Shown one piece after another: positions 1 through 8,957 of a stretch of DNA of 64,000 nt. Position numbers and translations under genes: made by a program. The stretch's first letter is position 1, and each line of letters begins with the position of its first letter. Origin of the DNA: Pseudomonas sp. URMO17WK12:I2. GTDB lineage: Bacteria; Pseudomonadota; Gammaproteobacteria; Pseudomonadales; Pseudomonadaceae. The notes under the pieces were generated by a model. It was not told the origin of the DNA and ran no database searches. It was given only the letters and a program-made list of their open reading frames with translations. The stretch lies in NCBI RefSeq assembly GCF_003253735.1, contig NZ_QKYW01000008.1, positions 62,001 through 126,000 of the forward strand, given 5' to 3'.

Positions 1-1410
1 GACCAGGGTGTAGCCCAGGGCGTTGAGGGCCATGGCGTTGTCCGGCTCGCGCTCGAGGATCAGGCGCAGGTCGCGCTCGAGCTGCTTCAGGTCACCGCGT
101 GGCTCGGCGAGCATGGCGCGGGTATAGAGCAGGTTGATATCGCCCGGGTACTGTTTGAGCGCCTGCTGGATCAGGTTCCAGGCCTGGTCGGCCTTGTTCT
201 GCTTGGACAGTGACTCAGCTTCTATCAGGTACAGCTGCAGGGCGTATTCCGGTTCGCTGTCGCGGGCTTCGGCGAGGTGCCGGGAGGCCTCGGCGCCACG
301 GCCATTGGCGACCAGCAGGTCGGTCATGCGCGCCTGGGCTGGCAAATAGTCAGTGCCGCCGCCAACCATCGAGTAGGCGAGCAGGGCGTCGTCCACTTCA
401 CCCAAGGCTTCGTGGGCGCGGCCGAGGTTGTACTGCGCCGGGTCGACGTGGGCATCGCGCTGGATCAGTTCTTCCAGATAGACGATGGCTTCGCGCCAGG
501 CTTCGGCTTCCAGACACACCAGGGCCAGGGAAAAGCGCAGGTCGTCGTCTTCGGGGAATTGCTGCAGCAGCGAGGAGAATTCGCCACGGGCTTCATCCAT
601 GCGGCCCAGCTCGACCAGCTGGCGGGCATAGGTCAGGCGCAGGCGTTTGTCGCTTGGGTTGCGCTCCATGCCGGCCTTGAGCAGCGGCAGCGCTTCTTCG
701 CCACGGCCCAGGCTTTGCAGCAGGCGGGCGCGCAATAGCAGCGGAGCGGATTGGTCCTGCTTGGCCTCGCTGGTCTCGAGCAGCTTCAAGGCTTCCTCGG
801 CGCGGCCATCCTGCTGCAGCAGCAGCGCCTTGCCGAACAGCAGCTGGCCGTCGTTCGGGTACTTGCCGAGCAGGCGGTCGAAGCTCTGCAGCAGGCCGGT
901 GCGGGTATCCGGGTCGGTTTCCGCGGCGGACAGCGCGAGGAAGTCGAAATGGGTGTTGCCCTGGCGCTGGCGCACCCGCTCCATGTAGCTCATGGCTTCG
1001 TCGTAGCGGCCGGCGCGGGCCAGCTGCACGGCGGCGGCGCGTTGGGCGTCGACGTCATTGGGGGCGTTCTTGGCCCAGATCAGCGCAGTGTCCAGGGCTT
1101 CCTGCTCGGCGCCCAGGTACTCGGCAATACGGAAGCCGCGCTCGGCGACGCCAGCATCCTGGGTCGCATTGGCCTGCTGCACATAGTTGCTCAGGGCGAT
1201 GTCGAAGCGGTTGCGCTGCCCGGCCAGTTCGGCGGTCAGCAGCGCCAGCAGGGTTTCCTGGCTGAACGAGCCGTAGCTTTCCGGCGCCTTGGCGGTGGCT
1301 TCGGTGCCCGGTTCCTCCACAGGAACGTTGCCGTCCGGTGCGGACGGCGCAAAAGTCTGACAACCGCCCAGCAAGGCCAGGGCGGTGAGCAACGCGATGG
1401 GTCTATTCAT
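1..1410 (-). CDS. Tetratricopeptide-repeat lipoprotein (3' end beyond window)
   Basis: The frame is open from an ATG at 1410 to the window edge, so the C-terminus is missing; 470 codons are visible. The N-terminus is a short hydrophobic signal ending in a lipobox (Leu-Gly-Gly-Cys, Cys about residue 17), predicting a lipid-anchored envelope protein. The rest is a run of helical TPR-like units rich in Ala, Leu and Glu with repeated 'A...LL...P' spacing, typical of a protein-binding scaffold. It is divergent from hemA, as the PA4667-type TPR gene is in Pseudomonas. No enzymatic domain is seen; the partner is unknown. Confidence 0.8.
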   Translation of the reverse strand, partial: MNRPIALLTALALLGGCQTFAPSAPDGNVPVEEPGTEATAKAPESYGSFSQETLLALLTAELAGQRNRFDIALSNYVQQANATQDAGVAERGFRIAEYLGAEQEALDTALIWAKNAPNDVDAQRAAAVQLARAGRYDEAMSYMERVRQRQGNTHFDFLALSAAETDPDTRTGLLQSFDRLLGKYPNDGQLLFGKALLLQQDGRAEEALKLLETSEAKQDQSAPLLLRARLLQSLGRGEEALPLLKAGMERNPSDKRLRLTYARQLVELGRMDEARGEFSSLLQQFPEDDDLRFSLALVCLEAEAWREAIVYLEELIQRDAHVDPAQYNLGRAHEALGEVDDALLAYSMVGGGTDYLPAQARMTDLLVANGRGAEASRHLAEARDSEPEYALQLYLIEAESLSKQNKADQAWNLIQQALKQYPGDINLLYTRAMLAEPRGDLKQLERDLRLILEREPDNAMALNALGYTLV

Positions 1411-1684
1411 AAGAGGAAATGCGACTAACCTGCGGTTTTGGCCATCATGACACAAGCCGTTGGGCAAGCCCATGGGCAGCCCGTGTGTCCTGGCGATGTG
1501 AGGTTGGACTGCCGAAGCCCGGGCGGGTTGCATCCAATCCAGGGGCGTTCCTGTGGTGCTGGAAAAGTCGTTCCAGTTGCCGTTGATCGGCCCTCGCTAT
1601 CGTCGCCATACACGGTGCAATGGTTGTTCTGCATCGGCCGAAGTAGGACAATTGCCTGCTTCCATCCCCCTGTCAGCGACGTGC
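1411..1684. promoter_or_regulatory. Divergent intergenic region between TPR lipoprotein and hemA
   Basis: About 270 bases must carry the start signals for both the TPR lipoprotein (leftward) and the hemA operon (rightward). A possible TTGATC (1583-1588) with CATACA 18 bases on is the best rightward -35/-10 pair I see, but it is weak. No terminator, RNA gene or conserved ORF is recognisable. Confidence 0.3.
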
Positions 1685-2965
1685 ATGGCCTTTATCGCCC
1701 TCGGTATCAACCACAAGACCGCTTCGGTGGATGTTCGCGAGCGCGTGGCTTTTACTCCAGAGCAGCTCGTAGAGGCGCTGCAGCTGCTGTGCCGCGATAC
1801 GCCGAGCCGCGAAGCGGCGATCCTGTCGACCTGCAACCGCAGCGAGTTGTACCTCGAACAGGATGGCGCTGGCGTCGATGCGGTGCTCGGCTGGTTGGCC
1901 GATTACCATCATTTGAGCGTCGATGAGCTGCGTGCCTGCGCTTATATCCACGAAGATGATGCGGCCGTTCGTCACATGATGCGCGTGGCCTCCGGCCTCG
2001 ATTCCATGGTGCTCGGCGAGCCGCAGATTCTCGGCCAGATGAAGTCCGCCTTTGCCGTGGCCCGTGAGGCCGGCACCCTCGGCCCGCTGCTCGGGCGGTT
2101 GTTCCAGGCCACCTTCAGCACCGCCAAGACCGTGCGCACCGATACCGCCATCGGCGAGAACCCGGTGTCGGTGGCCTTTGCCGCGGTCAGCCTGGCCAAG
2201 CAGATCTTCGCTGATCTGCATCGCAGCCAGGCGCTGTTGATCGGTGCCGGCGAAACCATCAGCCTGGTGGCCCGCCACCTGCACGACCAAGGCATCAAGC
2301 GCATCGTGGTCGCCAACCGCACCCTGGAGCGCGCCAGCAGCCTGGCCGAGCAGTTCGGCGCCCACGCGGTGCTGCTTTCCGACATTCCCCAGGAGCTGGC
2401 GCACAGCGACATCGTCATCAGCTCTACGGCCAGCCAGCTGCCGATTCTCGGCAAGGGCGCGGTGGAAAGTGCCCTCAAGCAGCGCAAGCACAAGCCGATC
2501 TTCATGGTCGATATCGCCGTGCCGCGGGACATCGAGCCCCAGGTCGGCGAGCTGGATGACGTCTACCTGTATACCGTCGACGACCTGCATGAAGTCATCG
2601 CCGAGAACCTCAAGAGCCGCCAGGGCGCGGCCCAGGCCGCCGAGGAGCTGGTTGCCGCCGGCACCGACGAGTTCATGGCACGCCTGCGTGAGCTGGCAGC
2701 GGTGGATGTGCTCAGGGCTTACCGCCAGCAGGCCGAGCGCCTGCGTGACGACGAGCTGGCCCGCGCCCAGCGCATGCTCGCCAATGGCGCTGCAGCCGAA
2801 GACGTGCTGGCGCAGCTGGCCCGCGGCCTGACCAACAAGTTGCTGCACGCGCCCAGCGTGCAACTGAAAAAATTCTCCGCCACCGGGCGCGTCGATGCGT
2901 TGGGTGTGGCTCAGGAGCTGTTCGCCCTCGACGAAGGCGCGTCGTCCGGCTTGGTCAATAAATAG
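1685..2965 (+). CDS. hemA: Glutamyl-tRNA reductase
   Basis: Reduces glutamate on glutamyl-tRNA(Glu) to glutamate-1-semialdehyde with NADPH, the first committed step of haem synthesis by the C5 pathway. The 426-residue protein begins MAFIALGINHKTASVDVRE. The catalytic cysteine is in 'ILSTCNRSELY' near residue 50. The NADPH-binding motif 'LLIGAGETI' and a C-terminal dimerisation helix follow. The frame is open further upstream to 1553, but the family N-terminus fixes the start at 1685. It leads an operon: prfA starts 10 bases after its stop. Further down the window hemH encodes the last enzyme of the same pathway. Confidence 0.97.
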   Translation: MAFIALGINHKTASVDVRERVAFTPEQLVEALQLLCRDTPSREAAILSTCNRSELYLEQDGAGVDAVLGWLADYHHLSVDELRACAYIHEDDAAVRHMMRVASGLDSMVLGEPQILGQMKSAFAVAREAGTLGPLLGRLFQATFSTAKTVRTDTAIGENPVSVAFAAVSLAKQIFADLHRSQALLIGAGETISLVARHLHDQGIKRIVVANRTLERASSLAEQFGAHAVLLSDIPQELAHSDIVISSTASQLPILGKGAVESALKQRKHKPIFMVDIAVPRDIEPQVGELDDVYLYTVDDLHEVIAENLKSRQGAAQAAEELVAAGTDEFMARLRELAAVDVLRAYRQQAERLRDDELARAQRMLANGAAAEDVLAQLARGLTNKLLHAPSVQLKKFSATGRVDALGVAQELFALDEGASSGLVNK

Positions 2966-2975
2966 AAGGCCTGCA

Positions 2976-4058
2976 ATGAAAGCTTCGCTGATCAATAAAC
3001 TCGACTTGCTGCACGACCGTTTCGAAGAAGTCACGGCGCTGCTCGGCGATGCCGAGGTGATCACCAACCAGACCCAGTTTCGCGCCTACTCCAAGGAATA
3101 CGCCGAGATCGAACCGGTGATCATGGCGTTTCGCGAATTCCGCAAGGTGCAGGCCGACCTCGACGGTGCCCTGGCGCTGCTCAAGGACAGCGACCCGGAC
3201 ATGCGCGAGATGGCCGAGGAAGAAGTCGACACCGCGCGCGCGCGCCTGGTCGAACTGGAAGACAGCCTGCAGCGCATGCTGCTGCCCAAGGATCCCAACG
3301 ACGGCCGTAACGTGTTTCTCGAAGTGCGTGCCGGAACCGGCGGCGACGAGGCGGCGATCTTCGCCGGCGACCTGTTTCGCATGTATTCGCGCTATGCCGA
3401 GAAGCAGGGCTGGCGCGTCGAGGTGCTGTCGGCCAACGAGGGCGAACATGGCGGCTTCAAGGAAGTGATCGCCCGGGTCGAAGGCGACAACGTGTTCGGC
3501 AAGCTCAAGTTCGAGTCCGGCGCGCACCGCGTGCAGCGCGTGCCGGAAACCGAGTCCCAGGGGCGCATCCATACCTCCGCCTGCACCGTCGCGGTGTTGC
3601 CCGAGCCGGACGAGCAGATGGCCATCGAGATCAACCCCGCGGATCTGCGTGTCGATACCTACCGCAGCTCCGGCGCCGGTGGTCAGCACGTCAACACCAC
3701 CGACTCGGCGATCCGCATCACCCATATTCCCACCGGCACCGTGGTCGAGTGCCAGGAAGAGCGCTCCCAGCACAAGAACCGCGCCAAGGCCATGGCCTGG
3801 CTGGCGGCCAAGCTCAAGGACCAGCAGGATGCTGCCGCCCACAAGGAAATTTCCGACACCCGCAAGCTGCTGGTCGGCTCCGGTGACCGCTCGGAACGCA
3901 TCCGCACCTACAACTTCCCCCAGGGCCGGGTGACCGATCACCGCATCAACCTGACCCTGTATTCGCTGAACGAAGTGATCGCCGGTAGCGTCGATGCGGT
4001 GATCGAGCCGCTGCTCGCCGAATACCAGGCCGATCAGTTGGCGGCGTTGAGCGATTGA
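2976..4058 (+). CDS. prfA: Peptide chain release factor 1
   Basis: Reads UAA and UAG stop codons and triggers peptidyl-tRNA hydrolysis on the ribosome. It is 360 residues, the standard length. The catalytic GGQ is in 'SSGAGGQHVN', and the PxT-type codon-recognition region is 'RVPETESQGRIHTSA'. The start at 2976 has 'GAAGG' just upstream, so the longer open frame to 2895 is ignored. The next gene, prmC, encodes the enzyme that methylates the GGQ glutamine, so substrate and modifier are co-transcribed. Confidence 0.97.
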   Translation: MKASLINKLDLLHDRFEEVTALLGDAEVITNQTQFRAYSKEYAEIEPVIMAFREFRKVQADLDGALALLKDSDPDMREMAEEEVDTARARLVELEDSLQRMLLPKDPNDGRNVFLEVRAGTGGDEAAIFAGDLFRMYSRYAEKQGWRVEVLSANEGEHGGFKEVIARVEGDNVFGKLKFESGAHRVQRVPETESQGRIHTSACTVAVLPEPDEQMAIEINPADLRVDTYRSSGAGGQHVNTTDSAIRITHIPTGTVVECQEERSQHKNRAKAMAWLAAKLKDQQDAAAHKEISDTRKLLVGSGDRSERIRTYNFPQGRVTDHRINLTLYSLNEVIAGSVDAVIEPLLAEYQADQLAALSD

Positions 4059-4139
4059 ACCGAGTGTAGGGCCGGATCGCGGCGCCCGGTGGGCGCCTCT
4101 ATCATCGACCTGCGCCCCGATCCGCCGAAGAAGCTACCC

Positions 4140-4973
4140 ATGGCCACTATCGAATCCCTGCTCAACAGCATCGAGTTGCCCGACTCGCCCAGCCCACGCC
4201 TGGACGCCGAGCTGCTGCTGGCCGATGCTCTCGGCAAGCCGCGCAGCTATCTGCGTACCTGGGCCGACCGTGAAGTGGAGCCCGAGGCCGCGCTGCGGTT
4301 TGCAGGCAGCCTGGCGCGTCGGCGTAATGGCGAGCCCGTCGCCTACATCCTTGGTCGCCAGGGCTTCTGGAGCCTGGATCTGGATGTTGCGCCCCATACC
4401 CTGATCCCGCGCCCGGATACCGAGCTGCTGGTGGAAACCTCGCTGGCGCTGCTGCCCGGCGGCCCGGCGCAGGTGCTCGACCTGGGCACCGGCAGCGGCG
4501 CCATCGCCCTGGCGCTGGCCAGCGAGCGGCCGGCCTGGCAGGTCACCGGCGTCGACCGGGTCGCCGAGGCGGTGGCGCTGGCCGAGGGCAACCGCGCGCG
4601 GCTGGGCCTGGCCAATGCCGCGTTTCGCCCGAGCCACTGGTTCGCGGCACTGGGTGGTGAGCGCTACGGGTTGATCGTCAGCAACCCGCCCTATATCGCC
4701 AGTGACGACCATCACCTGGACGAGGGCGATGTGCGTTTCGAACCGAGCAGCGCGCTGGTCTCGGGCGTCGACGGTCTGGACGATATCCGCCTGATCATCG
4801 ACCAGGCGCCGGCGCACTTGGCGGCACCCGGCTGGTTGCTGCTCGAACATGGCTTCGACCAAGCCGAAGCGGTGCGCGAGCTGTTGAGCCAGCGCGGCTT
4901 CGCCGAGGTTCACAGCCGCCGTGATCTCGCCGATCATGAGCGCATCAGCCTGGGGCGGTGGCCACATGAATGA
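4140..4973 (+). CDS. prmC: Peptide chain release factor N5-glutamine methyltransferase
   Basis: Methylates the glutamine of the GGQ motif in release factors 1 and 2 using S-adenosylmethionine. The 277-residue protein has an N-terminal helical substrate domain and the SAM motif 'VLDLGTGSGAIAL'. The signature 'VSNPPYIAS', whose NPPY holds the target amide, lies near residue 185. An in-frame ATG at 4089 exists, but the N-terminus MATIESLL at 4140 fits the family. An 81-base spacer follows prfA, and its last 8 bases overlap moeB. Confidence 0.95.
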   Translation: MATIESLLNSIELPDSPSPRLDAELLLADALGKPRSYLRTWADREVEPEAALRFAGSLARRRNGEPVAYILGRQGFWSLDLDVAPHTLIPRPDTELLVETSLALLPGGPAQVLDLGTGSGAIALALASERPAWQVTGVDRVAEAVALAEGNRARLGLANAAFRPSHWFAALGGERYGLIVSNPPYIASDDHHLDEGDVRFEPSSALVSGVDGLDDIRLIIDQAPAHLAAPGWLLLEHGFDQAEAVRELLSQRGFAEVHSRRDLADHERISLGRWPHE

Positions 4974-5733
4974 ACAATTGAGCGATGAGGAGCTGCTGCG
5001 CTACAGCCGGCAGATCCTGCTCTCGCAGATCGATGTGGCGGGCCAGTTGCGCCTCAAAGGCAGCCGTGTGCTGATCGTCGGCCTCGGTGGTCTCGGCTCG
5101 CCGGTGGCCCTTTACCTTGCCGCGGCGGGCGTGGGTGAACTGCACCTGGCGGACTTCGATCGCGTCGACCTGAGCAACCTGCAACGGCAGATCGCCCACG
5201 ACACGGCGAGTATCGGCCAGAGCAAGGTCGACTCGGCGTTGGCACGGCTGGCGGCGCTCAACCCCGACATTGCCTTGCGGGCCTATCGCCAGGCACTGGA
5301 TGCCGACTCCCTGGCCGCTGCGTTGGCGGCGGTCGATCTGGTGCTCGACTGCTCCGACAACTTCGCCACCCGCGAAGCCGTCAACGCTGCCTGTGTGGCG
5401 GCGCGCAGGCCTCTGGTCAGCGGCGCGGCGATCCGCCTGGAAGGGCAGTTGTCAGTGTTCGACCCGCGCCGTGACGACAGCCCCTGCTACCACTGCCTGT
5501 ATGGCCATGGCAGCGAAGCCGAGCTGACCTGCAGCGAAGCCGGAGTGGCTGGGCCGCTGGTGGGCCTGGTCGGCAGCCTGCAGGCGCTGGAGGCGCTGAA
5601 GCTGCTGGCCGGCTTCGGCGAGCCGCTGGTCGGGCGCCTGCTGCTGATCGACGCCTTCGGCTCGCGCTTTCGCGAGTTGCGGGTCAAGCGCGACCCGGGT
5701 TGCACCGTGTGCGGGAATGCTGCCGATGCGTGA
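4966..5733 (+). CDS. moeB: Molybdopterin-synthase adenylyltransferase (MoeB/ThiF/HesA family)
   Basis: An E1-like enzyme that adenylates the C-terminal glycine of a sulfur-carrier protein (MoaD in molybdopterin synthesis, possibly also ThiS). The 255-residue protein has the nucleotide motif 'GLGGLGSPVALYLAAAG', the family motif 'DLSNLQRQ', and two CxxC pairs ('CYHC', 'CTVC') that should bind zinc. The start overlaps the prmC stop by 8 bases, indicating translational coupling. Assignment as MoeB rather than a general HesA/ThiF protein follows Pseudomonas gene order. Confidence 0.88.
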   Translation: MNEQLSDEELLRYSRQILLSQIDVAGQLRLKGSRVLIVGLGGLGSPVALYLAAAGVGELHLADFDRVDLSNLQRQIAHDTASIGQSKVDSALARLAALNPDIALRAYRQALDADSLAAALAAVDLVLDCSDNFATREAVNAACVAARRPLVSGAAIRLEGQLSVFDPRRDDSPCYHCLYGHGSEAELTCSEAGVAGPLVGLVGSLQALEALKLLAGFGEPLVGRLLLIDAFGSRFRELRVKRDPGCTVCGNAADA

Positions 5734-6541
5734 CGCGCCGATCGGGGTGTTCGATTCCGGCGTCGGCGGCCTCACGGTATTGCGGGAAATCCGCGCCTTG
5801 CTGCCCGATGAGACGCTGTTCTACGTGGCCGACAGCGGTCACGTGCCCTATGGGGAAAAAAGCCCCGAGTACATTCGTGAGCGCTGTCGGGTCATCGCCG
5901 CCTTCTTGCTCGCGCGTGGCGCCAAGGCGTTGGTGCTAGCCTGCAACACCGCGACGGTGGCCGGGGTGGCCGAGCTGCGTAGCCTGTATCCGCAACTGCC
6001 GATCGTGGCCATGGAGCCGGCCGTGAAGCCGGCGGCGGCGGCCACGCGCTCCGGGGTGGTCGGCGTGCTGGCCACCACCGGGACGCTGAAAAGCGCGCGT
6101 TTTGCCGCCTTGCTCGACCAGTTCGCCAGCGACGTGCGGGTGGTGACCCAGCCCTGCCCAGGGCTGGTCGAGCTGATCGAGGCGGGTAACCTGGACGACC
6201 CCGCGTTGCATGGGCTGCTGCGCGGTTACGTCGAGCCGCTGCTGGCCGAGGGCTGCGACACGCTGATTCTCGGCTGCACCCACTATCCCTTCCTGAGGCC
6301 GTTGCTCGAGCAGTGGCTGGACCCGTCGATCAGCCTGATCGACACCGGCGCGGCGGTGGCCCGGCAGCTGCAACGGCTGCTCGCCAGCCGTGACCTGCTG
6401 GCTGCAGGGCCGCGTGGCGCCGACGGCTTCTGGTGCAGCGGCGAGCCGCTGGCCATGCAGCGTGTGTTACCCCGGCTGTGGGGCAGCGCCGGAGAGGTGA
6501 GTCCGTTGCCGGAAAATATTGACTGGGCAATGCGCCATTAA
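5726..6541 (+). CDS. murI: Glutamate racemase
   Basis: Interconverts L- and D-glutamate, supplying D-Glu for peptidoglycan. The motifs are 'GVFDSGVGGLTVL' at the N-terminus and the two catalytic cysteines in 'ACNTATV' and 'GCTHYPFL'. I choose the ATG at 5726, which overlaps the moeB stop as ATGCGTGA and has GGGA nine bases upstream. An ATG at 5717 would add three residues but places the GGGA against the start codon. It is the last gene of the hemA operon. Confidence 0.95.
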   Translation: MRDAPIGVFDSGVGGLTVLREIRALLPDETLFYVADSGHVPYGEKSPEYIRERCRVIAAFLLARGAKALVLACNTATVAGVAELRSLYPQLPIVAMEPAVKPAAAATRSGVVGVLATTGTLKSARFAALLDQFASDVRVVTQPCPGLVELIEAGNLDDPALHGLLRGYVEPLLAEGCDTLILGCTHYPFLRPLLEQWLDPSISLIDTGAAVARQLQRLLASRDLLAAGPRGADGFWCSGEPLAMQRVLPRLWGSAGEVSPLPENIDWAMRH

Positions 6542-6642
6542 ATATTTTTAGAACTCACGGAACTTGTCTAAAGTCTGTAGCTGTAGGTTCCACCATGCCG
6601 CACTTAAAAGACTAATAAGTCCCTATATACAAGGATGCTCCA
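6542..6642 (+). promoter_or_regulatory. pagL upstream region
   Basis: A short AT-richer gap following murI. GGAACTT at 6559-6565 resembles the -35 of extracytoplasmic-function sigma (AlgU-like) promoters, but no matching TCTGA -10 lies 16-17 bases on. The promoter is therefore only suggested. Confidence 0.25.
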
Positions 6643-7161
6643 ATGAACAAGTTGGTTGGCTTGGCCGCTGCAGTTGCGTTGTCTCTTGGATCGGTTACAG
6701 CCGCTCAGGCAACGGGTTTGACCTTTTCCGTCGGCCAATCTGGCGACTCCACCATGGTGTATCGCCTCGGTGCCCAGTTCGATTTCAATAGCCGCTGGTT
6801 CGAAAGCAGTGTCGGTCATCTCGGCGGCTACTGGGATGCCGGTTACACCTACTGGCAGGGGGACGACACGTCCACCAACCACAGTGTTTCCTTTGCGCCG
6901 GTATTCGTTTACGAGTTCGCCGGGCAAACCGTCAAACCCTACCTGGAGGCGGGTATCGGGGTAGCGGCATTCTCCAATACCAAGCTCGAGTCCAATGATC
7001 TGGGTTCCTCGTTCCAGTTCGAAGACCGCATTGGCGCCGGCCTGCGTTTTGCCGGTGGTCATGAGGTGGGTATTCGTGCAATCCATTATTCCAACGCCGG
7101 TATCAAACAGCCCAACGATGGCGTCGAAGCCTATTCGCTGCACTATCGCCTGAACTTCTAA
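6643..7161 (+). CDS. pagL: Lipid A 3-O-deacylase PagL
   Basis: An outer-membrane beta-barrel lipase that removes the 3-position hydroxyacyl chain of lipid A and so modulates endotoxin recognition. The 172-residue precursor has a classical signal peptide ending 'AQA' near residue 23. Alternating hydrophobic strands follow, with a terminal Phe ('HYRLNF') typical of outer-membrane barrels. The catalytic triad is visible as His148 and Ser150 in 'IHYSNAG' and Glu162 in 'NDGVEAY'; after signal removal these match His126/Ser128/Glu140 of the known enzyme within one residue. It lies after murI as in P. aeruginosa, but as its own unit with a strong terminator. Confidence 0.92.
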   Translation: MNKLVGLAAAVALSLGSVTAAQATGLTFSVGQSGDSTMVYRLGAQFDFNSRWFESSVGHLGGYWDAGYTYWQGDDTSTNHSVSFAPVFVYEFAGQTVKPYLEAGIGVAAFSNTKLESNDLGSSFQFEDRIGAGLRFAGGHEVGIRAIHYSNAGIKQPNDGVEAYSLHYRLNF

Positions 7162-7174
7162 GTTAGCGGCGGTA

Positions 7175-7206
7175 ATAAAAAACCGGACCTTGGTCCGGTT
7201 TTTTAT
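7175..7206. terminator. Terminator after pagL (bidirectional)
   Basis: AACCGGACC and GGTCCGGTT (7181-7200) form a 9-bp stem with a two-base loop. It has an A-run on the left and a T-run on the right, so it can serve pagL on + and the YkgJ gene on -. Confidence 0.9.
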
Positions 7207-7258
7207 TGCATATTTCTGTGCAGATTTTCATGCATGTTCTTGTGTATGTATATCGCCT

Positions 7259-7570
7259 TCAGCGATAGATCGTATTGATACCACGTCGCTCTTCCAGGCA
7301 TTCCGGTGCGCCCATTTCGAATTCGCGGCAGATCAGCGGGCGTACTTCATAAATGCTGCAGCGCATGCTGTCGCGATCCAGCGCGGCGCACCAGCCGTCG
7401 TCGAGGCGGCGCATCACTTCACCGCCCCATTCGTCACTGTCGATGAAGCGCTCGGGCACGCCGGTATCGGTGATCAGCATCACTTCCAACTGGCAGCAGC
7501 AGGCCGCGCAGGTGCTACAACTGACCTGTTCGTCGATCTGGGTATGGGTAATCTTTTCGCTATCGCTCAT
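7259..7570 (-). CDS. YkgJ family cysteine-cluster protein
   Basis: A 103-residue cytoplasmic protein with a dense cysteine pattern: 'CSTCAACCCQ' near the N-terminus, then single Cys residues in 'GWCAAL', 'MRCSIY', 'LICREF' and 'PECLE'. This is the YkgJ (UPF0153) zinc- or iron-chelating signature. The biochemical role is not established for the family. It is the last gene of a leftward group and stops just before the pagL terminator. Confidence 0.85.
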   Translation of the reverse strand: MSDSEKITHTQIDEQVSCSTCAACCCQLEVMLITDTGVPERFIDSDEWGGEVMRRLDDGWCAALDRDSMRCSIYEVRPLICREFEMGAPECLEERRGINTIYR

Positions 7571-7610
7571 CGGGCTAGTCTACGCCAGGCCAGGCGGCGC
7601 CAAGCAAACC

Positions 7611-8108
7611 TTACATCGGGCGGGCGGCGTAGAGCCGGGCGAAGCCATGTAGCAGCGGCAGCACGATGGCCCACACGAGCGCTACCAGAACCAGGCTGGC
7701 GGCCTCGCCATGGGGCAGGCGCACCAGGCCTAACCAGGTGCTGGCGCCGTGGCAGAGCAGGGCGAAGCAGGCGCCGACAAGACTGGCACGCCACCAGGGT
7801 GTGGCCGTCCACGCCATGCAGTGGTAAAGGGTGGTGCCCACCAGGAGCCAGATAAGCGCCTGCCACAGTGGAATCAGCTGGCGCGCTTCACCGAAATCGA
7901 AAAAACCCAGCTGCAGCAGAAAGCTGTCCACGGCACTGCCGAACAGCAAGGCGCTGACCAGCAGCTTGCCCTCGCGTTGCCAACTGCCGATCAGCGCCAG
8001 GTGCACCAGCAGCACCACGGCGACCGCCCACAGCCATTGGCCGCCGCCGAGCAGGCAGGCGAGCCAGCCACAGATGAACAGCAGGGCGTTGAGCAGGTTT
8101 TTAGGCAC
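7611..8108 (-). CDS. DUF2878-type multi-pass membrane protein
   Basis: About 165 residues, almost wholly hydrophobic, with five or six predicted membrane helices ('LLFICGWLACLLGG', 'VVLLVHLALIGSW', 'ALIWLLVGTTLYHCMAW' and others). It resembles DUF2878 inner-membrane proteins, which often accompany SDR and photolyase genes in Pseudomonas. I place the start at a GTG at 8108 because the hydrophobic protein begins there. An in-frame ATG at 8174 would add an arginine-rich stretch that looks non-coding. Function is unknown. Confidence 0.65.
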   Translation of the reverse strand: MPKNLLNALLFICGWLACLLGGGQWLWAVAVVLLVHLALIGSWQREGKLLVSALLFGSAVDSFLLQLGFFDFGEARQLIPLWQALIWLLVGTTLYHCMAWTATPWWRASLVGACFALLCHGASTWLGLVRLPHGEAASLVLVALVWAIVLPLLHGFARLYAARPM

Positions 8109-8186
8109 TGGACGGCAGCCGGTCGCGGAAGATAAAGGGCGACGATGTTGCCTGCGCTGGCAAGGCCGGTGCAAGCCCGTGGCGTG

Positions 8187-8957
8187 TCAGGAGATGTCCC
8201 GCTCGCTGCGGACCAGGCGCCTGCCCAGAGCCAGGCGCAGGTGGGCAGGCAGGCGGCCGAGCAGGCCGAGGGCGGCGATGAATGGCCCCGGAAAGGCGAT
8301 CTCCAGCGGGCGGGCGTCCAGGCGCTTGGCGATATGCCGGGCGGCCCTGTGCGCCGACCAGCGCGTCGGCGTAGAGAGGCCACCGCTCTGCGCCTGGGCC
8401 GTGTCGACGAAGCCTGGGGAAACCACGGTAACGGCGATGCCTTCCTGGGCAAGGTCCACCCGCAACGATTCCAGCAGGTAGCGCAGCGCGGCCTTTGAGG
8501 CACCGAAGGCGCCGGCGCCCGGCAGTGGCAGGTAGGTGACCGCGCTGGCGACGCCGACCAGGTGCGGCGACTGGCCTCGGCGCAGCAGCGGCAAGGCTGC
8601 AACGATGCAGTGGCTCGCCGAGAACAGGTTGCCGCGCATCACCCGGGCCAGGGCATCGGCCTCGAAGTTGTTGGCGTCGACATGCTCGTACACCCCGGCG
8701 TTGAGTATCGCGCAGTCCAGCGCCCCCCATTGTTGGTCGAGCTGCGCCGCGATGGCGTCGACTTCGCGGGCCTCGCCCAGGTCGCCCGGTAGCACCAGCA
8801 CCTTGCCGGGAAAACGCGCGGCGAGCGCCTGCAGCGGCTCTTCGCGACGGGCGCTGAGCGCCAGGCAATGGCCTTCGTTCAGCAAACGCTCGGCCAGGGC
8901 ATGGCCGATGCCGCTGCTGGCGCCGGTGAGCCAGATGCGTTTGCTGAAGGCGCTCAT
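8187..8957 (-). CDS. Short-chain dehydrogenase/reductase with Phe at the catalytic Tyr position
   Basis: A 256-residue classical SDR: 'TGASSGIGHALAERL' binds NAD(P), 'NAG' follows at the expected spacing, and the active-site Ser lies in 'GVASAVTYLP'. The usual YxxxK reads 'FGASK': the codon is TTC (about 8510), so the catalytic tyrosine is phenylalanine while the lysine remains. Either activity is altered or lost, or the protein has a binding role. Its start overlaps the photolyase stop by 4 bases (ATGA), so it is translated with phr. Confidence 0.85.
   Translation of the reverse strand: MSAFSKRIWLTGASSGIGHALAERLLNEGHCLALSARREEPLQALAARFPGKVLVLPGDLGEAREVDAIAAQLDQQWGALDCAILNAGVYEHVDANNFEADALARVMRGNLFSASHCIVAALPLLRRGQSPHLVGVASAVTYLPLPGAGAFGASKAALRYLLESLRVDLAQEGIAVTVVSPGFVDTAQAQSGGLSTPTRWSAHRAARHIAKRLDARPLEIAFPGPFIAALGLLGRLPAHLRLALGRRLVRSERDIS

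Noticed and set aside
1673..3067. 464-codon minus-strand frame over hemA
   Set aside because: Opposite to hemA, whose catalytic and cofactor motifs are intact; the product is His/Leu/Gly-rich without family features.
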